From DATGXB01 sp035298905 (GTDB lineage Bacteria; Cyanobacteriota; Cyanobacteriia; Cyanobacteriales; Nostocaceae), in assembly GCA_035298905.1 (NCBI GenBank), contig DATGXQ010000499.1, forward strand, positions 1 through 10,370: a DNA stretch of 10,370 bases. The letters run 5' to 3'. Both the position numbers and the translations under genes were made by a program. Shown here in pieces: positions 5,793-10,370 of this stretch. The notes beneath the pieces are model-generated. The model made no database searches. It was not told the DNA's origin and was given only the letters and a program-made list of their open reading frames with translations. Numbering within the stretch: the first letter of the stretch is position 1; each line of letters opens with the position of its first letter.

Positions 5793-7055
5793 ATGTCAAG
5801 CCAAAAGAAAAAGCCTAATGGATGTGGATGCTTAAATATTCCAATCTCTGTAATCATACTTTTTTTAGGAGGTGGTTATTGGTTTTTCAGCCAGAAAGGA
5901 TATTTACTTATTGGCAATCTTCTACCTAAAAATCCAGAAACAAATATTATCACTCCCACTGAAACTGCAACTAATTCTCCAATTCCCACTCCCACTGCAA
6001 CTGCAACTAATTCTTCAATTCCCACTCCCACTGCAACTGCAACTAATTCTCCAATTTCCACTAATTCTCCAACTCCTTCTTTAGTAAATACTGTAAATTC
6101 TGATTCTACTAATAAGCAAACTTCACCCAAGACTGTCACTCCACAAAAAACACAATTACCTCAAACTCCTTGGGAGAAAAAAGTAATTAGAGGAATTTAT
6201 TTAAGTCGCTACCAAGCCACCAATAATGCTAACGAACAAACAATTCGTGCCAGAGTTCGTTACTATCGTTCTCAAGGATTTAATACGATTATTCACGGTG
6301 TTTGGGGTAATGGTTGTACGATGTACAATAGTGCTGTGTTGCAGCAAATGGTAGGTATTAAAAGTTGTCCAAACCAGTTTAAAGATGAATGGTTAGATTG
6401 GTTAATTGATGAAGCACATAAACAGGGAATGGAAGTTCACGCTTATTTCGAGAAAGGTATTAAAATAGACGAAAAGAGTCCGATTTTTGATTTAGCAGTT
6501 TCTCGGAGGTGGATTGTTCCTGGTGTAGATAAAACCTACCCTGGAATTGATCATTATGTTCTTGATGTGGAGATTCCTGAAGTTGCTAATTTATTTAAAA
6601 ATATCTCAGTTGAATTTGTCAAAAAATATCCAAAAATTGATGCAGTTCAATGGGATGATTATCTAGGTTATCATGCTGACTTACCGGGAAAAGTCGATCG
6701 CACCACTAAGTTAACTACTTTTGTACAGCAAATGATCACGGCAATGAAACAAGCTAACCCTTCAGTGAGTTTTGATCTCTGCCATCATAACCCTTATTGG
6801 GCTAAACGATACTTTGCTGCTGATTGGGAAAAATGGAAAGTCGATCGCGTGTTTATTCAAAATTATAATGAGGCTAATTTCCAAGAAGAGTTGAATTATG
6901 TCAAAAATTCTCATGGTGTGGCTATTAGTGACAAACAATTCCCCCGCTTAAAAGAATTAGTAGATAACCAGGAAGTCAAAAGTATTTTAGTCTTTCCCTC
7001 CTCTGGAAAACCGGAAGAAACAGCTGCTAAATTAAAAGGCTTGATGCAAAAGTAA
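5793..7055 (+). CDS. Membrane-anchored GH10-like (GHL10) putative glycoside hydrolase
   Basis: From ATG 5793 the protein has 420 residues: a Lys-rich cytoplasmic N-terminus with a CGC motif, one membrane helix at about 16-32 (IPISVIILFLGGGYWFF), a low-complexity Pro/Thr/Ser/Asn linker (about 54-125) and a catalytic-type domain from about 133 to the end. That domain begins RGIYLSRYQ and contains GFNTIIHGVWG, then EAHKQGMEVHAYFE and DAVQWDDYLGYH (W287, D288, D289, Y290), the layout of the TIM-barrel glycosyl-hydrolase-like 10 family. Topology suggests an uncleaved signal anchor with the barrel outside the plasma membrane, perhaps acting on cell-wall or exopolysaccharide glycans; substrate and activity are inferred. 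The frame is open back to a TTG at 5718 and has another ATG at 5754, but the 5793 start gives a clean anchor sequence. Seventy-nine bases separate this start from the preceding stop. Confidence 0.8.
   Translation: MSSQKKKPNGCGCLNIPISVIILFLGGGYWFFSQKGYLLIGNLLPKNPETNIITPTETATNSPIPTPTATATNSSIPTPTATATNSPISTNSPTPSLVNTVNSDSTNKQTSPKTVTPQKTQLPQTPWEKKVIRGIYLSRYQATNNANEQTIRARVRYYRSQGFNTIIHGVWGNGCTMYNSAVLQQMVGIKSCPNQFKDEWLDWLIDEAHKQGMEVHAYFEKGIKIDEKSPIFDLAVSRRWIVPGVDKTYPGIDHYVLDVEIPEVANLFKNISVEFVKKYPKIDAVQWDDYLGYHADLPGKVDRTTKLTTFVQQMITAMKQANPSVSFDLCHHNPYWAKRYFAADWEKWKVDRVFIQNYNEANFQEELNYVKNSHGVAISDKQFPRLKELVDNQEVKSILVFPSSGKPEETAAKLKGLMQK
5979..6050 (+). repeat. 36-base tandem repeat encoding the Pro/Thr linker
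   Basis: Two near-identical 36-base units (5979-6014 and 6015-6050, differing at the first base) encode PIPTPTATATNS and SIPTPTATATNS. A shortened related unit precedes them (5951-5978) and degenerate ones follow to about 6078. The unit is in frame, so copy-number change lengthens or shortens the linker by 12 residues. Confidence 0.85.
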
Positions 7056-7100
7056 AATTAAAACCAATTCTTCTCATTTAATTCTCATAAATAAAATTCT

Positions 7101-7132
7101 GTAGGTTGGGTTGACATTAGGAAACCCAACAT
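7101..7132. repeat. Cyanobacterial interspersed palindrome / possible bidirectional terminator
   Basis: GTTGGGTT (7105-7112) pairs perfectly with AACCCAAC (7123-7130) across a 10-base loop. With its flanks (GTAG before, ATT after) it matches an AACCCAAC-type palindrome that I recall as scattered in many copies in Nostoc and Anabaena genomes, where variants differ mainly in the loop. It lies between two converging genes and could terminate transcription from both sides, although no long U-run follows. Confidence 0.65.
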
Positions 7133-7196
7133 TACCCATAACAAGATAAATATAATGCTGTTTAAAACAAAGATTTTAATTTGTGAATTTCAAAAA

Positions 7197-7925
7197 TTAT
7201 TGCATTAATTTTTCCAATAATTCGTAAACTTGTGTACCTATTTGTTGGGGATAATTAGTATTATTTGGGTTACAACCACCGAGCTTTTTAGCTCTAGGAA
7301 TTGCTTGAGGTATATATTCAATTAATTTTGTATAATAGGGCTGGTGTTCATTGTTATGAATACGATTTAATAAATTCTTACATATTCCTGATCTTCTTTT
7401 AATAGGATACTGTTCTATGTAATCTTTTAAAGTTTTATCGTTATTTTCCTCTGGAATATAGTCTTTTATTTCTGTTTCTAAATCAACAAAGTGCAGAATT
7501 AACCAAATTTCAAAGCAAGGATTACTTAAACCAAGTTTATATAAAGAATTTGTATTGCATTGCTGTACAAGATTGAGAATAGATTGTTTACGGTTTTCAT
7601 AATCATCTGTATCTATGATTAGCCATAATTCATCATAATTTTCTCTTAATTGATATTTGTGTTCTAATTCTTTAGAAAATTCCAGTATAGTTTGGTATAC
7701 GCTATCGGGATGAGAATCACCTGATTGTAATCTATCTATAAATTCGACATGAAAATTACTAATACGAAAATTTTCTTCATATTGAGTCACTAACTGACTA
7801 AAATAATTAGATTCTGTTTTATATCCTTCCGCAGCTATTATATATAGTTTCCATTTACCATTTTGACATTTATAAGCAATATCAGCTATACTACGTTGAT
7901 AATCTGTGTTTCTTTCTCTTGGCAT
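7197..7925 (-). CDS. rloB: RloB/AbiLii-like TOPRIM-type protein of a defence module
   Basis: The 242-residue protein carries the RloB family landmarks in order: AAEGYKTESNYF (31-42, with E33 as likely catalytic Glu), DELWLIIDTDDYEN (98-111, with D105, D107 and D108), NPCFEIWLILHF (135-146) and AIPRAKKL (209-215), ending with a TQVYELLEKL helix. Early Glu plus a later DxD-type cluster is the metal-binding pattern of TOPRIM-like nucleases. In Lactococcus AbiL the homologous second component (AbiLii) acts with an ATPase in abortive infection, and RloB was named from genes inside type I restriction loci of Campylobacter. The likely role is as the nuclease or toxin effector controlled by the adjacent ATPase; this is inference. 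Its ATG directly follows the TAA of rloA, indicating translational coupling. No restriction genes are visible nearby. Confidence 0.85.
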   Translation of the reverse strand: MPRERNTDYQRSIADIAYKCQNGKWKLYIIAAEGYKTESNYFSQLVTQYEENFRISNFHVEFIDRLQSGDSHPDSVYQTILEFSKELEHKYQLRENYDELWLIIDTDDYENRKQSILNLVQQCNTNSLYKLGLSNPCFEIWLILHFVDLETEIKDYIPEENNDKTLKDYIEQYPIKRRSGICKNLLNRIHNNEHQPYYTKLIEYIPQAIPRAKKLGGCNPNNTNYPQQIGTQVYELLEKLMQ

Positions 7926-9269
7926 TTATTTACTCCAACCTAATCCCTTTAAGTCTTTAATAAAAGGTATAGCCCCGAATCTTCCATGAAGATACCCAGA
8001 AACTAAGTCCAAATTTTCAACATCAGTATTCGCTAAAGAGTAAGCTAAAGATTGTCCATGTTTATCCTTTTCTACTAGCCAAATTTCATCTTTTCTAAAA
8101 ATATCCTTTATGTTTAGTAGTTGAACTTCATGAGTAGTGGCAATTAACTGACTATTCAGGTGAGCGTTTTCAGGACTATTCAAGAAAAGGTCAAATAATT
8201 CTTTAACAAGTAAAGAATGTAAACTCCTTTCAATTTCATCTACAACAATCACGGTATTACCTTGAGATAAGTTAATCAACATAGGAATCAAATCTATTAT
8301 TCTTTGTGTTCCATCTGATTCCTCAGATATTTTAAATAATACATCATTTTTATCATTTTTATCTACTCTAACCGTTGATAAAAATTTCACTTTTAATTTA
8401 TCAGTTCCATTTTTTGCCCTAGAAATAACACATCCAGGGTGTGGCATGAATATTGCCTTTAGTTTCTCATCTTCATAAGGAAAATCTTTCTTAATTTCAT
8501 CCTTTATATCTTGATTAAGTTCAGAATAATCATCAAACTCTGTTTCTGTAATATCAATTCCCTTAATTCCTAAATCGAATGATTCTAAAATTTCACTCCA
8601 AGAATTTAACTCTGATTGAAAGAAAGGTATAAAAATAGGTTTGGAATTGGGAAAAATAATTGTTAAAACATCATCAAACCAATTGTATATATTATCCAAT
8701 TGTTTAAGATTACGTTCTCGTGAGTTAGTAAGAAAAAGTAAATTTTCTCTTGTACTATCCGCTTCATAATTTATTCTATTTCTTTCATATTCAGAGCAAG
8801 TTGAAAAAATAGGATGATTGAAATTGAAATCTATATTTTGACCTGTTCTTTCATAGACAGAGACTTCTAAATTTAATCCTATTTCAAATAGCCATTCTTC
8901 ATGTACTCTGTGTTTATCGACTAAAAAACCGTAAGCATACTGTTTATTTTCATGCCTAAATTCAAATTCAAATCTTGATGGTTTACTATAACAAGATTTA
9001 TCTAGCTTAAAATTATTGATATTTATATTTTTATTTTTTTCTGTACCTTCTACTATGAGTTCCTTAGCAAAATTCATAGCTTTAATGAGATTAGATTTTC
9101 CCGAAGCATTAGCACCGTATATAATTGATGATCTTAATAATTTTATTGACTCCTCAGAATCTCCCTCTATCACATGGTGCATTTTATTAGTATCACTTGA
9201 TGCAATCATGTTAAAGTCTATCCTTTGATTAAAGGATAAAAAGTTTTCTACTGTGAATCTTATTAACAT
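7926..9269 (-). CDS. rloA: RloA/AbiLi-like AAA (SMC/ABC-type) ATPase of a defence module
   Basis: The 447-residue protein is a single-chain ABC/SMC-type ATPase. The N-terminus MLIRFTVENFLSF is the typical first strand, followed by Walker A GANASGKS (52-59). The ABC signature-like SDGTQR lies at 318-323, Walker B VIVVDEIE at 340-347 (D344, catalytic E345), the H-switch His380 in ATTHE, and the family-specific YLHGRFGAIP at 426-435. The roughly 230 residues between Walker A and the signature are a helical, charged insertion of unknown target. All nucleotide-binding residues appear intact. In RloAB/AbiL-type modules this protein is thought to sense infection or hold back the TOPRIM-like partner until triggered; the trigger here is unknown. 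The gene is AT-rich, has no HIP1 site and starts 67 bases behind the membrane protein gene. No strong Shine-Dalgarno sequence precedes its ATG. Confidence 0.88.
   Translation of the reverse strand: MLIRFTVENFLSFNQRIDFNMIASSDTNKMHHVIEGDSEESIKLLRSSIIYGANASGKSNLIKAMNFAKELIVEGTEKNKNININNFKLDKSCYSKPSRFEFEFRHENKQYAYGFLVDKHRVHEEWLFEIGLNLEVSVYERTGQNIDFNFNHPIFSTCSEYERNRINYEADSTRENLLFLTNSRERNLKQLDNIYNWFDDVLTIIFPNSKPIFIPFFQSELNSWSEILESFDLGIKGIDITETEFDDYSELNQDIKDEIKKDFPYEDEKLKAIFMPHPGCVISRAKNGTDKLKVKFLSTVRVDKNDKNDVLFKISEESDGTQRIIDLIPMLINLSQGNTVIVVDEIERSLHSLLVKELFDLFLNSPENAHLNSQLIATTHEVQLLNIKDIFRKDEIWLVEKDKHGQSLAYSLANTDVENLDLVSGYLHGRFGAIPFIKDLKGLGWSK
7933..7937 (-). promoter_or_regulatory. Ribosome binding site of rloB within the end of rloA
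   Basis: On the minus strand TGGAG ends seven bases before the rloB ATG (7925) and lies inside the last codons of rloA. With the abutting TAA-ATG it supports translation of rloB coupled to rloA. Confidence 0.6.
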
Positions 9270-9299
9270 ACTTATCTGTTCATCTGGAGATTTACTTCA

Positions 9300-9328
9300 A
9301 TCATAATTGTAAATTGTTCCAATTAAAA
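9300..9328 (-). promoter_or_regulatory. Possible promoter of rloAB
   Basis: On the minus strand TATGAT (9305-9300) is a five-of-six match to the -10 consensus and would give a leader of roughly 25 bases before the rloA ATG. The hexamer 17 bases upstream (TTTTAA, 9328-9323) is a poor -35. In AT-rich DNA such matches are common, so this is tentative; read-through from the hrcA operon is the alternative. Confidence 0.3.
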
Positions 9329-9336
9329 TAAATTTC

Positions 9337-10020
9337 TTAATTTTGTAAAACTTCTGCTTTTGAAGTAATTTTTCCTGCGTCTACTTCTTCTTTTAGTGGT
9401 GGACGTAGGCATAAATAGAATAATGGACCAAATAAGGGAATAAGAGAAAATACCCAGAATAATACAGGATTTTCCCAGTTACGTCGCGCCATATCATCCC
9501 CTAAAAATGCTGGAAATAGTAGATGTAATAAACAGAAATCTAACACTGTTACATGAATTAATCGATTTGTTTGCCATTGGTGCAGAAAGTCAATCCAGTC
9601 ACCTTTTACTAAACCATAGATAGATAAAATTAAGGCAGTGATGGTTAAAATAATTCCTAGTAACCGTGCATCAAAAATTCTTAAAAATAAATTCTTTTTT
9701 CCTATAAATCTGGGATTTGGTTGTCTAAAAATTAGGTAAGGTAATAATCCAAATGAGCCAACAGGAATACAAAGGACTGCAAATGGCCAAGCAGGAACTT
9801 TTTGACCTCTGCCATCTGCAAACAGTACGGCACTATACACAAAAGGCCAGATGCCCATAATATTAAATGCTGCTACTATTGCGGGGTTAATTCCCTTCCA
9901 TTCAGCAGCTAGTAAATTTTTAATTAAATCAAAATTACCTGGTTGATCGGGTGGTGCAATGAAAAAGGCATAGGTGATAAAACCCAGCCAAATTAAACTA
10001 AAAAAAATTTTTTTTGACAT
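9337..10020 (-). CDS. Six-helix membrane protein of unknown function, coupled to hrcA
   Basis: I do not recognise a characterised family. The 227-residue protein has six likely transmembrane helices at about 5-21, 46-68, 77-98, 118-138, 156-172 and 186-206. Several loops look conserved in style: NIMGIWPF in helix 2, the short basic loop DGRGQKVPAWPF before helix 3, PYLIFRQPNP after it, and VLDFCLLHLLFPAFLGDD in helix 5. The hydrophilic tail (about 208-227) is charged. It has no obvious transporter or enzyme motif. The ATG at 10020 lies three bases behind the hrcA stop and has no Shine-Dalgarno sequence of its own, so it is probably co-transcribed with and translated after hrcA. Context alone would suggest a tie to protein-quality or membrane stress, but that is only inference. 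Confidence 0.8.
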   Translation of the reverse strand: MSKKIFFSLIWLGFITYAFFIAPPDQPGNFDLIKNLLAAEWKGINPAIVAAFNIMGIWPFVYSAVLFADGRGQKVPAWPFAVLCIPVGSFGLLPYLIFRQPNPRFIGKKNLFLRIFDARLLGIILTITALILSIYGLVKGDWIDFLHQWQTNRLIHVTVLDFCLLHLLFPAFLGDDMARRNWENPVLFWVFSLIPLFGPLFYLCLRPPLKEEVDAGKITSKAEVLQN

Positions 10021-10023
10021 AAT

Positions 10024-10370
10024 TTACGCAGATTGACTGAGAGCTTCAGAAAGATAATCAGCTGCTGCGGCTACAACAGCGATCGCACTTTCATAGTCTA
10101 ACCTGGTTGGCCCCAAAACTCCTACACTCCCCACCGGCACAGCACCCCGTCGATAAGTGGAAGAAATCAAACTACAAGTACGGATGGGTTCTAAGGGGTT
10201 TTCTGCACCAATTCGCACTGTTACTTTGGATTTACTTAATTCATCTGTTTCTGGTTCTTCACAAATTAACCGCCAAAGTAATTCTTGTTCTTCTTCCAAC
10301 AAATGCATGATTGTTTGTACTTGCTGCACTTGGGAAAACTCTGGCTGACGTAATACTTCACCTACACCCC
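10024..10370 (-). CDS. hrcA: HrcA heat-inducible transcription repressor, C-terminal part
   Basis: The last 114 residues are present; the 5' part lies beyond the right edge and the frame is open to it (…GEVLRQPEFSQVQQVQ…). HrcA is recognised from VTVRIGAENP, then CSLISSTYRRG, then VGSVGVLGPTRLDYESAI and the final helix DYLSEALSQS, all near the C-terminal end of the family's effector/dimerisation domain. HrcA binds CIRCE operators upstream of groES-groEL and related heat-shock genes and is itself stabilised by GroEL. A GTG at 10327-10329 is in frame but is an internal Val, not the start. No CIRCE element lies in this window. A HIP1 octamer occurs at 10079-10086. Confidence 0.93.
   Translation of the reverse strand, partial: GVGEVLRQPEFSQVQQVQTIMHLLEEEQELLWRLICEEPETDELSKSKVTVRIGAENPLEPIRTCSLISSTYRRGAVPVGSVGVLGPTRLDYESAIAVVAAAADYLSEALSQSA
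10079..10086. repeat. HIP1 octamer
   Basis: GCGATCGC within the hrcA coding region, the first HIP1 site on the right of the HIP1-free span. Confidence 0.9.

Noticed and set aside
5872..6139. Overlapping frames on both strands across the glycosidase linker
   Set aside because: Their repetitive Leu/Gln or Val/Gly peptides are products of the 36-base repeat read in the wrong frame.
7056..7196. CRISPR array or attachment site in the convergent gap
   Set aside because: There is only one palindrome and no regularly spaced direct repeats or tRNA end.
10107..10348. Plus-strand open frames opposite hrcA
   Set aside because: They are antisense shadows; the minus strand encodes clear HrcA motifs and is open to the window edge.

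Overview
The window looks like chromosomal DNA of a filamentous cyanobacterium of the Nostoc/Anabaena type. This is inferred from five copies of the HIP1 octamer GCGATCGC (614, 1783, 2190, 3949, 10079), heptameric short tandem repeats typical of these genomes, a GTAGGTTGGGTT...AACCCAAC interspersed palindrome, an AT-rich base composition, and gene products that read like cyanobacterial family members. No sequence search was possible, so the genus is not fixed.

Layout. Bases 1-533 hold no intact gene. They contain heptamer repeat tracts and, on the minus strand, a decayed fragment of a Uma2 (DUF820) nuclease-like gene. From 534 to about 7055 six genes lie on the plus strand: a SemiSWEET sugar transporter (534-788), a B12-type radical SAM protein of unknown substrate (806-2449), a small CPXCG zinc-ribbon-like protein (2529-2717), an SRPBCC/START-fold protein (2737-3195), a VIT plus VWA domain protein (3380-5713) and a membrane-anchored GH10-like glycosidase with a Pro/Thr linker (5793-7055). 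The first four are tightly packed and may be one transcript. A 184-base gap with inverted repeats precedes the VIT/VWA gene.

A convergent junction at 7056-7196 carries the interspersed palindrome. Beyond it all genes lie on the minus strand. In transcription order they are the C-terminal part of hrcA (heat-shock repressor, running off the right edge), a six-helix membrane protein three bases behind it, then a two-gene defence-like module: an SMC/ABC-type ATPase (RloA/AbiLi-like, 7926-9269) directly abutting a TOPRIM-like RloB/AbiLii-type protein (7197-7925).

How the genes work together. The clearest multi-gene system is the RloA-RloB pair: stop and start codons touch (TAA-ATG), a Shine-Dalgarno sequence lies in the end of rloA, and the ATPase plus TOPRIM-like architecture matches known anti-phage modules such as AbiL and, more distantly, PARIS. 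The pair contains no HIP1 site and looks more AT-rich than its neighbours, consistent with an accessory insertion behind a housekeeping hrcA operon. The plus-strand genes are mostly of unknown or only general function, and nothing in the sequence ties them to one pathway.
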